Numbered from the stretch's first letter, positions 27,071 through 34,838 are shown. The stretch is DNA of 45,765 bases from Prevotellaceae bacterium (GCA_028726625.1 JAQYPT010000019.1:1-45765); one strand, 5' to 3'. Translations and numbers: made by a program. Notes: generated by a model from the sequence alone, not told the origin.

Positions 27071-29158
27071 TTATTTTACTATTTTCTTTCCTTTGATGAC
27101 ATAGATGCCGCTGGGCAGTGTGTCTAAGTTGGTACCAACGTATTGTCCGTCGAGTGTATAGATGCGCTGTGTGCCATTCTGTGCCTTGCTTTGTTCTAGG
27201 TTGTCAATTCCCGTTGTCTCGTTGTCCGTTAGGATGATGAAGCGTTTGGCTGCCGCTGCCTTATTCATTGGTTGGATATATCCACGGAAAGGTGCCGCCG
27301 TGGCCTCTGTGCCGTCTGTCACTGGTCTCCATACGTCATAACCTGCGTTGTCCGTATTCAGCAACCAAGTATCGAGCTGTACTGCCGTGGCATTGTTAAG
27401 CCGTTCGGTGCTACCCACAAAGTTGAAGCTCTGTCCCTCTGTGGTTGCTGCAAAGCCGGTGGGTTTAATCGTGTTGTCCACCTTATCGGTACCCGAAGCC
27501 GCGATGTCAACGTTCTCAGCAGTAAACACCGAGGAGTTATGTATATTGCCATCGGTGATGCGCAGCAAATAGGGTTTGTTGGCATCAAGCGTGCTACCGT
27601 CAGAGATGGAAGTAAATAGATAATACTCGGTATAGTTGGTTCCGGGTATCGTTCCTTTGTTCTTGAGGTTGAGCTTATAGGCGCGAATACCATCGCGCAG
27701 TTTTACCTTATAGGGCAGCAACATGGTGAAACAGTTCTTGCCGGTGCTTATGCCGGAAAAGTCGCGGTACGCCGACAAAGAGTTGTCGCTATCCAATGTT
27801 GGGCATTGAAATTGATGTCCATCCTCGTAGGATAAATCGTTATTTGACACGGTAGCACTGTACTTGTTATACACAGCCTTCGTAGCCCTGAATGCATTGG
27901 GGAACTCATAGTCAGTCCCGTCTTGTATGCTTAGCAGTGTGCAGGTGTTATCGGCTTTCACAAAGTTCACGTCCTCGCCCTCAGCAAATGTAAACGCTGT
28001 GCCTGTCGGCAGGTAAACCACAGTATGGGTTGCCAGTCCACCAAAGACGCCGCCACCTCCTTTCCGAGTCAACTCGGTGTTACCTATGGTCGGATTATCT
28101 AATGTATGCAGGTCTATGAACTCCAAGTTAACACAGTCGCTAAAATTACCAGCACCGAGCGTACACCCTGTTTCACCCTTCCAGGTGAAACCTGTTAGTC
28201 CGTCATTATAGGCAAAAGCATATTCTCCAATTTTCTTGACGTTAGCTGGGATAACCAAGTCTCCCTTGAATCCACATAGCGCAAATGCACTCGATGCAAT
28301 GGTTGTGATTGTGGACATGCTGATGCTCTCCAAGCTGCGACAGGTAGAGAAGCCACCTATTCCAATATATTCTACTGACGTTGGTAAGTCCATCGTCTTA
28401 ATAGACCTACAATATGAAAACATCCCATCAGCAATGCTTTTAACACCGTCTTCTATCGTCACCGAACTCAGATCATAGCAACTTAAGAAAGCATTTACAC
28501 CTGATTGTTCCGAGGTTGAGTTTGAGACAGTGGTGAGTGACACTTGTTCTTGTAAGCGAGCAGATGCAGGAACAGTAATGCTTGTCAGATTCGTACAGTA
28601 GGCGAAGCATTGTACTCCCAAACAGGTAACCTTGGGGATTGTCACTTCATTAAGTTCCGCGCAACTTTTGAAAGCTGTCGATGCTATGAACGTTTCACCA
28701 GGAATGTTAGCTTTCTTTAATTTACTCCCTTCAAAAGCACTAACACCGATGTACAACAGTGCTTCAGGAAAATTGATGGTTTCCAAAGTTGACCCATAAA
28801 AAGCAGTTTGTTCTATCACCCCAATGGTAGCAGGAAGAGTGACTTCCTTGATACTCGTAACTCGAAAGAAGGCCGCTTGTTTAATCTCTGTAACAGTCCA
28901 GCTTTGATCACTATAAGTAATGCTTTGCGGAATAGTGACTGCTGCAGATAGCGTGTTATTGTAGGCTTCTGTTTGATCAGGGTCTTGTGGGCTGGTCACG
29001 GTCACAGTGTGACTTGTTTCGTCAATTACTTGGTACCAAAGATCACCTACTTTAAAATTTGCGTTCTGTCCTGCCATGGGCAGTGCCATGAGTAGCGACA
29101 CGGCAACAAGCCATGTCTTTAAACATTTTGTCTTGAAAGAAAATAATTGTTTCATCAT
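27071..29158 (-). CDS. BspA-like leucine-rich-repeat surface protein with sorting-like C-terminus
   Basis: This protein of about 695 residues contains a run of BspA-type (LRR_5) repeats of about 23 residues, such as YIGVSAFEGSKLKKANIP and the CFAYCTNLTSITVP unit. A non-repeat domain follows, and a C-terminal tail YTLDGQYVGTN...PSGIYVIKGKKIVK typical of type-A/type-IX-like sorting tails in Prevotella. Relatives bind fibronectin, fibrinogen or host cells. The open frame extends upstream to 29410, but the better start is the ATG at 29156-29158 because a signal peptide (KTWLVAVSLLMALPMAGQ) follows it. A TAnnTTTG box at 29439-29446 implies a 270-nt leader. Confidence 0.88.
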   Translation of the reverse strand: MMKQLFSFKTKCLKTWLVAVSLLMALPMAGQNANFKVGDLWYQVIDETSHTVTVTSPQDPDQTEAYNNTLSAAVTIPQSITYSDQSWTVTEIKQAAFFRVTSIKEVTLPATIGVIEQTAFYGSTLETINFPEALLYIGVSAFEGSKLKKANIPGETFIASTAFKSCAELNEVTIPKVTCLGVQCFAYCTNLTSITVPASARLQEQVSLTTVSNSTSEQSGVNAFLSCYDLSSVTIEDGVKSIADGMFSYCRSIKTMDLPTSVEYIGIGGFSTCRSLESISMSTITTIASSAFALCGFKGDLVIPANVKKIGEYAFAYNDGLTGFTWKGETGCTLGAGNFSDCVNLEFIDLHTLDNPTIGNTELTRKGGGGVFGGLATHTVVYLPTGTAFTFAEGEDVNFVKADNTCTLLSIQDGTDYEFPNAFRATKAVYNKYSATVSNNDLSYEDGHQFQCPTLDSDNSLSAYRDFSGISTGKNCFTMLLPYKVKLRDGIRAYKLNLKNKGTIPGTNYTEYYLFTSISDGSTLDANKPYLLRITDGNIHNSSVFTAENVDIAASGTDKVDNTIKPTGFAATTEGQSFNFVGSTERLNNATAVQLDTWLLNTDNAGYDVWRPVTDGTEATAAPFRGYIQPMNKAAAAKRFIILTDNETTGIDNLEQSKAQNGTQRIYTLDGQYVGTNLDTLPSGIYVIKGKKIVK

Positions 29159-29313
29159 ATTTGTTTTATTGTTTTGTGATAAAAATCTGTGTAACGTATG
29201 CGCATAGCGCTGCTGTACAAGGCTGTGAAGCAACCCTGTACATACATGGGTGCCTGTCGCCACAAGGTGCGGCAGGCAGCGCAATAAGTTGTTAATTAAA
29301 TTTAATAAATAGA

Positions 29314-29348
29314 GGGGGGGGGTAATAATGTTTATTAACATTATTACC
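29314..29348 (-). promoter_or_regulatory. G9 homopolymer and perfect 12-bp hairpin in the BspA leader
   Basis: Nine G residues occupy 29314-29322 in an AT-rich leader. They overlap a perfect hairpin: GGTAATAATGTT at 29321-29332, loop TATT, AACATTATTACC at 29337-29348. On the transcript strand the hairpin is followed by a run of C, not U, so it is not a standard terminator. The tract is long enough to slip, which could alter leader structure. Confidence 0.5.
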
Positions 29349-29438
29349 CTATCATGGCTCTTGTTTGTCAGCTGAGAGACGGATATGGATTTATTAAAAT
29401 GTTGGTTCATCAGGTGACTGATTGTTATGAAATTGGTG

Positions 29439-29446
29439 CAAAATTA
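29439..29446 (-). promoter_or_regulatory. -7 box of the BspA-like gene
   Basis: The minus strand reads TAATTTTG (TAnnTTTG), 281 nt upstream of the chosen start. The insertion sequence begins 76 nt further upstream and leaves this box intact. Confidence 0.45.
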
Positions 29447-29512
29447 TAAAATAAATCACAAAAATACATTGCTTGGTGATTTAATATTTGTTAAAATTTC
29501 GTTATAAATAGC

Positions 29513-29521
29513 TCCGTAAGG
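29513..29521. repeat. Target-site duplication of the insertion sequence, left copy
   Basis: TCCGTAAGG directly precedes the left IS tip and recurs at 31169-31177 directly after the right tip. A 9-bp duplication is the expected footprint of transposition. Confidence 0.85.
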
Positions 29522-29540
29522 TAGGGTGTTCAAAATCGCT

Positions 29541-30761
29541 TTAAAATCCTGCGCATTTTTTACCAATGGTATTGATACGCTTGACCACCAAATTTGGAGA
29601 AAGGTTTTCATTCGTCCATTCCTCAATGTGACGGTGTCTACCTTCCTCCAATCTTTCTTTGAAATTGAAATTAACCCGTCTGTCCTTATCAGCCAAATTA
29701 AGGCGAAGCGGCATCATCAGAATTATTGGAGTAACTCCTGAAAGTTTATCATCAGACATTCTGTTTTTCACTACTCCAAAGATTGACTCTACCGGATCTG
29801 AACTTGCATTCTGCGATTCCCCCTCATTAACGAATATTCGTTCACGTTCTATATATCCCAAGATGAATGATCCGACTTTACTTTGTCGTTCATTCCCGGA
29901 CATCAGACTTGTTGTTACAAGTTGCTTGCACCGGCTGATTGTACCATGAGACCAGCCGTTGTTTTTGATATCCTTCTCTATTTTTGTTATACAATCCATA
30001 GTTTCTGCCAGTTCGTCTACAAGAGAGGCGTTTTGTGGAATAAAGGCATAAATGCTCTTTATGTCATTTTGCAGAGTGTGATACAGGTATTGCATCCGGC
30101 TAATCCAGTCAATCCATTTTGACATATTCATAAAGCGTGCAATGCTACGTTGTGAAGGAGGTTGCACATACGCTATGTCTTGCATGTTGTATTTCAGACG
30201 CGCAAGTTGAACTTTGTTGGAAAGTTCTTGAAAATCAGCTTCTTTCTTATACACCCTTTCGAGAAACATGCCAAGCGTGTGGCTTATGTCCAAATGATGG
30301 GCATAACCCGCATCTCTTATTGCCTTACATACCGTGGAGCCATTGTCACTGATAACATATTCTGGCTTGTGCCCTATTTTATCAGCAACCTTCTCCAAAA
30401 CTTCTTTAATGGTCGTTCCGTTCCAACTTTTTGCAATGGAAATATCAACTATGGTTATGTCTTTTTCCGTAATTGCAGAACCGGCATTAACGGCGGGTAT
30501 AGCAAGGGTAAGCAGAAGTTTCTCACTGCCTATCATCATACTTTCATCAACAATCAAGGCATATCGCTTGTCTTTGAATAGACTGCATGATTCCTTATAG
30601 ACACTAAGTCCCAATTCTTGCCTCCAATATCCAATCGTTGTATAGGCAGGAACTTTACCAAACACATTGCCCATAAACTCATTCAGAATATTGAATATCT
30701 CGACAATCTGCCGTGAGCCTACTGACAAACGCGCATAAAAAGCCACACTAAGGGCAACCAT
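29541..30761 (-). CDS. DDE transposase of the insertion sequence
   Basis: This protein of about 406 residues catalyses movement of the element. Candidate DDE residues are Asp in ALIVDESMMIG, Asp in YVISDNGSTVCKA and Glu in SDPVESIFGVVKN, in the RNase-H-like order. The chosen ATG at 30759-30761 overlaps the stop codon of the small upstream ORF as TGATG, implying translational coupling; a TTG one codon upstream is possible. I checked the A9 run in the first ORF: a -1 slip there meets a stop before this frame, so a programmed fusion is not supported. Confidence 0.88.
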   Translation of the reverse strand: MVALSVAFYARLSVGSRQIVEIFNILNEFMGNVFGKVPAYTTIGYWRQELGLSVYKESCSLFKDKRYALIVDESMMIGSEKLLLTLAIPAVNAGSAITEKDITIVDISIAKSWNGTTIKEVLEKVADKIGHKPEYVISDNGSTVCKAIRDAGYAHHLDISHTLGMFLERVYKKEADFQELSNKVQLARLKYNMQDIAYVQPPSQRSIARFMNMSKWIDWISRMQYLYHTLQNDIKSIYAFIPQNASLVDELAETMDCITKIEKDIKNNGWSHGTISRCKQLVTTSLMSGNERQSKVGSFILGYIERERIFVNEGESQNASSDPVESIFGVVKNRMSDDKLSGVTPIILMMPLRLNLADKDRRVNFNFKERLEEGRHRHIEEWTNENLSPNLVVKRINTIGKKCAGF

Positions 30762-31006
30762 CAAACTGGAGTAATGATGTCGTCTGATAGATTCATCAGT
30801 TGCTCGAAAGTTTCCTTGTCCAATCCAACACTCGGTCTCTCTTTTTTTTTGAGTGCGGAACGATACTTGGCATTGTTTGACTGAGCCGTGGACAATCTTC
30901 CCTTGAGATTGCGATTATCTCGTTGAAGAGTCTCTTTATCATTCTTGAGTTTTTCCACCAGCTTTTTAAGCTTTTCTATTTCTTTTTCTTGCGTTGACTT
31001 TTTCAT
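30761..31006 (-). CDS. Small coiled-coil protein of the insertion sequence
   Basis: This 81-residue protein is almost entirely charged heptad helix (KEIEKLKKLVEKLKNDKETL, then NRNLKGRLSTAQSNNAKY), a pattern of coiled-coil dimerisation. It ends DDIITPV and its stop overlaps the transposase ATG. It is probably an accessory or N-terminal part of the transposase machinery. Confidence 0.75.
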   Translation of the reverse strand: MKKSTQEKEIEKLKKLVEKLKNDKETLQRDNRNLKGRLSTAQSNNAKYRSALKKKERPSVGLDKETFEQLMNLSDDIITPV

Positions 31007-31168
31007 ATCTTTTACATGTTTTATTTATGTAAAGTTACTAAAAATCAACGAGTTACACAACTTTTTAGAAAGATATTTTGCGATATAAAGTGCTAAATAT
31101 CAGCAACTTAATAAGCTGAATTCTTGCATTTTTTGCATCAGATGTATATACAGATTTTGAACACCCTA

Positions 31169-31177
31169 TCCGTAAGG
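31169..31177. repeat. Target-site duplication of the insertion sequence, right copy
   Basis: TCCGTAAGG directly follows the right IS tip and matches 29513-29521. Confidence 0.85.
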
Positions 31178-31217
31178 GCGTGATTATTCGCTGGGCTCAT
31201 CAACTTGTCATCACGGT
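31170..31217 (+). repeat. Palindromic dispersed repeat, copy 1
   Basis: This unit begins CCGTAAGGGCGTGATTATTC, and continues with GCTGGGCTCATCAAC and CATCACG. It is the near-perfect reverse complement of 31761-31812 and about 80% like 35897-35945. The insertion sequence landed in its outer edge, sharing the CCGTAAGG. Confidence 0.75.
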
Positions 31218-31719
31218 CTGCCATATCTGTTGGAGCGTGATTGAGCACGGCCCGCCACGGGAAATACGAAAAAATCAGCGTGATTGAGCACCCTCCACCC
31301 CTGCAATAGCAACTTGGTAAACGTAATCAATTTTCTTGACAAGCGCCCCGTCATATTTCGTTTATTTGCCAACAGCCTGCCAAGTGCTTGCAAATATTGA
31401 AAATATGCGTAAAAAACCACATCTCCTTATCTGTCAAGTTGTTGCATCCACCACGGCTCATCATAGCACGTTTTATTCATGGTTTTTCACGTGTTAAACC
31501 GCATTTTAGCCGTAAAAAGGATGCGTTTGATGGTCTAAAGTGATGTAGATAGGAGGAGAAAAGCATGCAGTTTGGCATCATAAAGCAATGCTTTTGTCGC
31601 CAACAAGCCGCTTTTCTTGTTCGGCAAGCGATGAATGTAGTGCATTTGCCTACTGATTTTTTCTATTTCAACATTTTACAGGAGGGTTTTTATTGTCATT
31701 AATGCAGACAAATAGCAAG
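31218..31719. other. Non-coding stretch between palindromic repeats
   Basis: About 500 nt with no convincing gene. It contains two GCGTGATTGAGCAC copies near 31233 and 31280, then AT-rich sequence. It could be the body of a non-autonomous element bounded by the inverted copies at 31170 and 31812. Confidence 0.5.
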
Positions 31720-31812
31720 GTAGGGGCGTGATTTAAAAAGCCGATTATTTTTGTGTGGCAACGGGACGTGATGATGAGTTGACAAGCCCAGCGAATAATC
31801 ACGCCCCTACGG
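31720..31812. repeat. MITE-like 91-bp element with 14-bp inverted ends, containing repeat copy 2
   Basis: GTAGGGGCGTGATT at 31720-31733 is exactly complementary to AATCACGCCCCTAC at 31797-31810. The right part, 31761-31812, is the reverse complement of copy 1 at 31170-31217. This looks like a small palindromic mobile repeat. Confidence 0.7.
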
Positions 31813-31861
31813 AATAACATCGGAACGTGATGAAACTTGTGCGAGGAAGCCAACCGCCTGC

Positions 31862-32260
31862 TTAAAGACCACTGAACTGTCGCAAACGCAACAAGTTGTC
31901 CTCCCACAAATCTTTCAAGGTGTCTACATCGTCATCATCGGCAAAATCGGTAATCACGAGAATGTAATCGTCCGTTATGTCGCACTTTTCCATACGCAGC
32001 TCCACGTATGCATTTGCGTCTTCCTCATCCAGCCATCTGAAACGCAGGTAATTAAATTTAACCTTAGCAACCACTTTAGCTTGTCTTGTTTCATGATGCG
32101 CATAAGGTTCACCCCACCTAAAATTCAATAGGTCACCTTGTTTCTGTATGTCATCGGCTAACCATCGAGCCAACTGTTCTGGCTCACTGATTAGATTCCA
32201 GATGATATTTTGCGAATTAGACTTTAACTCTCTCTCTATTTTGACTTGTTGTTTGGGCAT
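31862..32260 (-). CDS. START-like domain protein
   Basis: This 132-residue protein has the layout of the START-like/AHSA1-type proteins seen in Bacteroidetes: IERELKSNSQNIIWNLISEP, LARWLADDI, FRWGEPYAHHETRQAK, YLRFRWLDEEDANAYVELRM and a late DDVDTLKDLWEDNLLRLRQ helix. The fold forms a hydrophobic ligand cavity; the ligand is unknown. It is cytoplasmic. It is divergent from tRNA-Met and has its own TAnnTTTG box 38 nt upstream. Confidence 0.85.
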   Translation of the reverse strand: MPKQQVKIERELKSNSQNIIWNLISEPEQLARWLADDIQKQGDLLNFRWGEPYAHHETRQAKVVAKVKFNYLRFRWLDEEDANAYVELRMEKCDITDDYILVITDFADDDDVDTLKDLWEDNLLRLRQFSGL

Positions 32261-32297
32261 ATCGAATAGTTTCTTGGTGATAATGATGTAATACGTA

Positions 32298-32305
32298 CAA
32301 ATATA
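32298..32305 (-). promoter_or_regulatory. -7 box of the START-like gene
   Basis: The minus strand reads TATATTTG (TAnnTTTG) 38 nt before the start codon. Confidence 0.55.
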
Positions 32306-32367
32306 GCAAAATATATTGTAACGGAATAAAAAAATATTTTTTTATTGTGTATTTAAAAAGATTGTAG

Positions 32368-32375
32368 TATCTTTG
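32368..32375 (+). promoter_or_regulatory. -7 box of tRNA-Met
   Basis: TATCTTTG (TAnnTTTG) lies 21 nt before the mature tRNA 5' end. Confidence 0.6.
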
Positions 32376-32395
32376 CAGTCGCAAATAAGTGATAT

Positions 32396-32469
32396 GGCGG
32401 GATAGCTCAGCTGGTTAGAGCGCATGATTCATAATCATGAGGTCACCGGTTCAATCCCGGTTCCCGCTA
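32396..32469 (+). tRNA. tRNA-Met (anticodon CAT)
   Basis: The 74-nt cloverleaf has a 7-bp acceptor stem GGCGGGA/TCCCGCT with one G-U pair, discriminator A, a D-arm AGCTCAGCTGGTTAGAGC, the anticodon stem CATGA/TCATG with CAT at 32430-32432, and T-arm GGTTCAATCC. CA follows, giving an encoded CCA-like end only in part. It lacks the initiator pattern of three G-C pairs in the anticodon stem, so it is elongator Met, or Ile read after lysidine change; sequence alone does not settle this. Its 3' half is duplicated at 34748-34795. Confidence 0.95.
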
Positions 32470-32471
32470 CA
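32424..32471 (+). repeat. attL: 3' half of tRNA-Met
   Basis: These 48 nt recur at 34748-34795 with two transitions (A to G and C to T in the T-stem). A duplicated tRNA 3' end is the hallmark of tyrosine-recombinase integration. Confidence 0.85.
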
Positions 32472-32480
32472 TTGAGAATT

Positions 32481-32510
32481 AAGGAGTTACGGCAACGTAA
32501 CTCCTTTTTT
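32481..32510 (+). terminator. Terminator after tRNA-Met
   Basis: AAGGAGTTACG and CGTAACTCCTT form a perfect 11-bp stem around GCAA, followed by T4. It lies inside the island, 11 nt after the tRNA, so the island supplies the terminator. Confidence 0.9.
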
Positions 32511-32682
32511 ATTTCCATCGGTGAACTTTTGGTGAACTTTCTGGATGCAGAAACTCGAGGTCATTGATGATACGGTCTGCAGTGATTTTGTTGTTTTGAT
32601 ACCAAGCTAATACCGAAGCTTTTTCTATACTATTTTTCACCGCTACTTCTATTTTATTATTCAGCCAGTCCCCTAAATCTGT
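32509..32682 (-). other. Protein-like open frame without start, overlapping the AbiEii end
   Basis: A 57-codon minus-strand frame runs from a TAG to a TAA and reads like protein (GDWLNNKIEVAVKNSIEKA, then LAWYQNNKITADRIINDLEF). It has no ATG and overlaps the last codons of the toxin gene in another frame. It may be the tail of a lost gene or chance. Confidence 0.25.
32519..32540. repeat. Paired GGTGAACTT motifs near attL
   Basis: Two GGTGAACTT copies, 11 nt apart start to start, recur as a pair at 34614-34635 in the same orientation. They may be recombinase arm sites. Confidence 0.55.
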
Positions 32683-33676
32683 CTATAAGTTCCTTTATTC
32701 TTTCTAACAAACTCTCAAAAGACAAATGATTGCCATATATGAAGTCATGTGTCATTTGTTCGTAATCTTTTTTCCAGTCGCCTAATACGGATGAAGGTGG
32801 ATAAAAGTCGATAGTGTCTCTTTTCAGTATGTCATAATCTACGTATTTGAGGGCATAGAAAGTACGGCGATGCTCTACAATTTCGTCATAAAGTTGTTTG
32901 TCTTTCAACGCTTGAATACCGTAACTGGTATCCATTAGTTTTTCTAAATCGTATAAATGGCGACTCATTCTCATTGCGCGCGGATGCTCCTTCTGAAACT
33001 CCTCACATAACAGAAAAGCCTTTTCAAGGAATGTCCTTGTTGGAAGGACTGTCCCAAACATAACTTGGGAATCGGCATCATCATCCGGAAAAAGCTGAGA
33101 TATATACGATTGTAAATTGACATTAGTCGTAGGCTCTTCCATTGACAAGCAACTTATTTCAATTTTAACCCAAAATGAAACATAGTTGTTGCTGTTGGGA
33201 ACGACACTTTTATAATCAACCATGATTACTGTAGGATCCTTATCGGAATCTATAGGCTTAGATCCATCCTTAGTTTCTACATGCGTCACATTCCTCACGT
33301 CAAAATCAACAACACCCATTTGATTCAAGGCTTGCTCTAATTCAGGTTTCAAGAACTCCTGAATATAAGAACGTGATTTCTTTCTAAGTCGTTCACGTTG
33401 ACTTTTAGATGTTGACAATATGGAGAAATCTCCTTCACGCCTAATTGATAAATCGATATCTTCGCTAAAACGTTCTATCAAGCCGAAACCTTTAGAAAGC
33501 GAAGTGCCACCTTTAAAATTGAGCAAATGGGAAATAGAGGTCATAGATAGAGCTTTAAGCACTATTGTCACCCACCAATCCTTTTCTATTGCGACTGGTG
33601 AGAGATGCAGCTCTCTGCTGACAGCATCCAGCATAACCAAACGTTCTTGAGAACTATATTGTTGCCAATGTTTCAT
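32657..33676 (-). CDS. AbiEii-family nucleotidyltransferase toxin
   Basis: This 339-residue protein has the nucleotidyltransferase core of AbiEii toxins: FKGGTSLSKGFGLIERF (Gly56-Ser59) followed by SEDIDL with metal-binding Asp73 and Asp75, and an N-terminal IEKDWWVTIVLKAL segment. AbiE systems are type IV toxin-antitoxin pairs that also block phage growth; the toxin adds nucleotides to target RNA. The antitoxin gene lies 4 nt upstream. It ends just before the island's attL side. Active-site motifs look intact. Confidence 0.88.
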   Translation of the reverse strand: MKHWQQYSSQERLVMLDAVSRELHLSPVAIEKDWWVTIVLKALSMTSISHLLNFKGGTSLSKGFGLIERFSEDIDLSIRREGDFSILSTSKSQRERLRKKSRSYIQEFLKPELEQALNQMGVVDFDVRNVTHVETKDGSKPIDSDKDPTVIMVDYKSVVPNSNNYVSFWVKIEISCLSMEEPTTNVNLQSYISQLFPDDDADSQVMFGTVLPTRTFLEKAFLLCEEFQKEHPRAMRMSRHLYDLEKLMDTSYGIQALKDKQLYDEIVEHRRTFYALKYVDYDILKRDTIDFYPPSSVLGDWKKDYEQMTHDFIYGNHLSFESLLERIKELIDRFRGLAE

Positions 33677-33680
33677 GTCA

Positions 33681-34289
33681 CTATTTTATTATTTCCTTAA
33701 AAACGTTTTGCATCCATGCGGGTGCCAAGGGTATATCTTTTTTAATATATGGAACCTCTGCAGGATTATCCTGAATAAGTTTATACAGGGCAGACAAATC
33801 TTCCTCTGTAACCTTTCCCTTTCCTATATTGCGCAAAGCCTGAACCAACATTGACATTAATCTACTTTTATAAGCAAAGTTTCGTGGTACACTTCGAACA
33901 AATTTAATCTCATGCCCATCCACTTTTACAGTTCTTGAAGATCCTGTCGTCAAATAATTCACTTTCATTGGAACTTGGGTAGATAGTCCCAAAATGTTGA
34001 GAGCCGTAGCCCCCGTAGGCATAATCTCTACTTGATCTCGTTTTGCAATGGCTTCGGCTATCTCATATATAGACGGTCTTAGAGGGCCAAATTTGGTAAT
34101 AACAGACTTGCAATATATGCCAGGTGCCAGACGCTCAATAAGTCCTTTTTGTTCTGCAATACTCAACACCTGCTGAACATAATTAGCACTGCTTATGTCA
34201 GTAAAATCGCTGACAAAAAACACACAAGGTGCTTTCATCTTGTTCAAGCGATCAAGTATTTGTTTTGTACTCCCAGAATCAATTAACAT
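33681..34289 (-). CDS. AbiEi-family antitoxin (DUF6088-like)
   Basis: This 202-residue protein starts with a winged-helix-like N-terminus (QQVLSIAEQKGLIERLAPGIYC), the usual DNA-binding part of AbiEi, and continues with the antitoxin domain (EIMPTGATALNILGLSTQVP, then VKVDGHEIKFVRSVPRNF). AbiEi neutralises the toxin and represses its own promoter. It is the first gene of the pair. The 20-nt-plus spacing upstream to 34390 is AT-rich and may hold its operator. Confidence 0.87.
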   Translation of the reverse strand: MLIDSGSTKQILDRLNKMKAPCVFFVSDFTDISSANYVQQVLSIAEQKGLIERLAPGIYCKSVITKFGPLRPSIYEIAEAIAKRDQVEIMPTGATALNILGLSTQVPMKVNYLTTGSSRTVKVDGHEIKFVRSVPRNFAYKSRLMSMLVQALRNIGKGKVTEEDLSALYKLIQDNPAEVPYIKKDIPLAPAWMQNVFKEIIK

Positions 34290-34389
34290 TCTTTTATAGT
34301 AATTTTTACCAATAATTCATAGGTAAAGGTAGTGATTATATTACCATATTCCAAATAATTCTTTAAATTTCTATCCTACAGAGCAATTA

Positions 34390-34593
34390 TTAAATGGAAT
34401 CTATTAATTCGCTTTGCTCAGCCTCCGTCATATTTTTCAAAAGTTTCAATAATGCCTGCTTGTCATAATCTTTCTTTTCTTCATACAGCAGGTACCATTA
34501 TATTCCAGCATTTTATCCATCGGATAGGAACCTATATAGCTGGAAGTTATATATCCATTACCACTATGTCCCATACTATCGCTAATATATTTA
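34390..34593 (-). pseudogene. Tyrosine-recombinase C-terminal remnant, frameshifted
   Basis: The minus strand encodes ISDSMGHSG, then SSYIGSYPMDKMLEYN, the His box and tyrosine segment seen at the end of Bacteroidetes integrases. The frame then shifts by one base and continues YLLYEEKKDYDKQALLKLLK to a stop at 34390. The N-terminal catalytic part is absent. Its place beside attR fits an integrase that once moved this island. Confidence 0.65.
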
Positions 34594-34613
34594 TATAGTA
34601 TTAAGAACGAAAT

Positions 34614-34635
34614 CGGTGAACTTACGGTGAACTTT
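34614..34635. repeat. Paired GGTGAACTT motifs near attR
   Basis: This is the second copy of the paired motif at 32519-32540, in direct orientation, with two differences (TT to AC between the pair). Confidence 0.55.
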
Positions 34636-34747
34636 GCTACCTAAATTCCGTGCAAATTCAAGTAATTTCATGGAATCTATAAAATATTCAAGTATTTAAT
34701 ATTCAGCTATTTATAAATATTAAGCAACTTGAAGAAATATGTTAGAT

Positions 34748-34795
34748 ATGATTCATAATCATGAGGTCGCTGGTTCAATCCCGGTTCCCGCTACA
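34748..34795 (+). repeat. attR: partial tRNA-Met 3' end
   Basis: This 48-nt copy of the tRNA-Met 3' half has no 5' half, so it is not a functional tRNA. Its two changes in the T-stem keep G-U pairing. Confidence 0.85.
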
Positions 34796-34838
34796 AAAGC
34801 CCTGTTAGTCTGTTGAAAGATTGGCAGGGCTTTTTGTT
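34795..34838 (+). terminator. Terminator adjoining attR, probably the original tRNA terminator
   Basis: AAAAGCCCTG and CAGGGCTTTT form a 10-bp stem with a 20-nt loop, then T and GTTTG. Because it directly follows attR, I infer it ended the tRNA before the island arrived. Confidence 0.7.

Larger units (their letters stand above)
29159..29512. other. Long leader of the BspA-like gene
   Basis: This 354-nt stretch holds the BspA-like promoter box, a 9-G run and a perfect hairpin, given as separate entries. The frame upstream of 29158 lacks a signal peptide or recognisable domain, so I treat it as untranslated. Confidence 0.6.
29522..31168 (-). mobile_element. Complete two-ORF insertion sequence, 1647 bp
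   Basis: The element has perfect 16-bp terminal inverted repeats TAGGGTGTTCAAAATC (29522-29537, and complementary at 31153-31168) and a 9-bp duplication TCCGTAAGG on both sides. It carries a small coiled-coil ORF and a DDE transposase ORF on the minus strand. The intact repeats, reading frames and duplication suggest recent insertion. I cannot name the family. Its promoter-side subterminal sequence shares AAGTTACTAAAAATCAACG with the repeats at both window ends, so those ends are probably a related element. Confidence 0.92.
32424..34795. mobile_element. 2.3-kb mini-island in tRNA-Met carrying an AbiE system
   Basis: The island is bounded by the 48-nt direct repeat of the tRNA 3' end. It contains a terminator beside attL, AbiEii and AbiEi genes, and an integrase tail fragment near attR. 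No complete integrase, replication or transfer gene is present, so it is a decayed or trans-mobilised element. Paired GGTGAACTT motifs lie near both ends. Confidence 0.85.

Noticed and set aside
29159..29410. N-terminal extension of the BspA-like protein to 779 residues
   Set aside because: It contains no signal peptide at its own start, passes through the G9 hairpin, and the inner ATG at 29158 is followed by a good signal peptide.
30841..30850. A9 slippery run in the first IS ORF as a programmed frameshift to the transposase
   Set aside because: Shifting by -1 there meets a TGA before the transposase frame opens. The overlapping TGATG is a simpler explanation.
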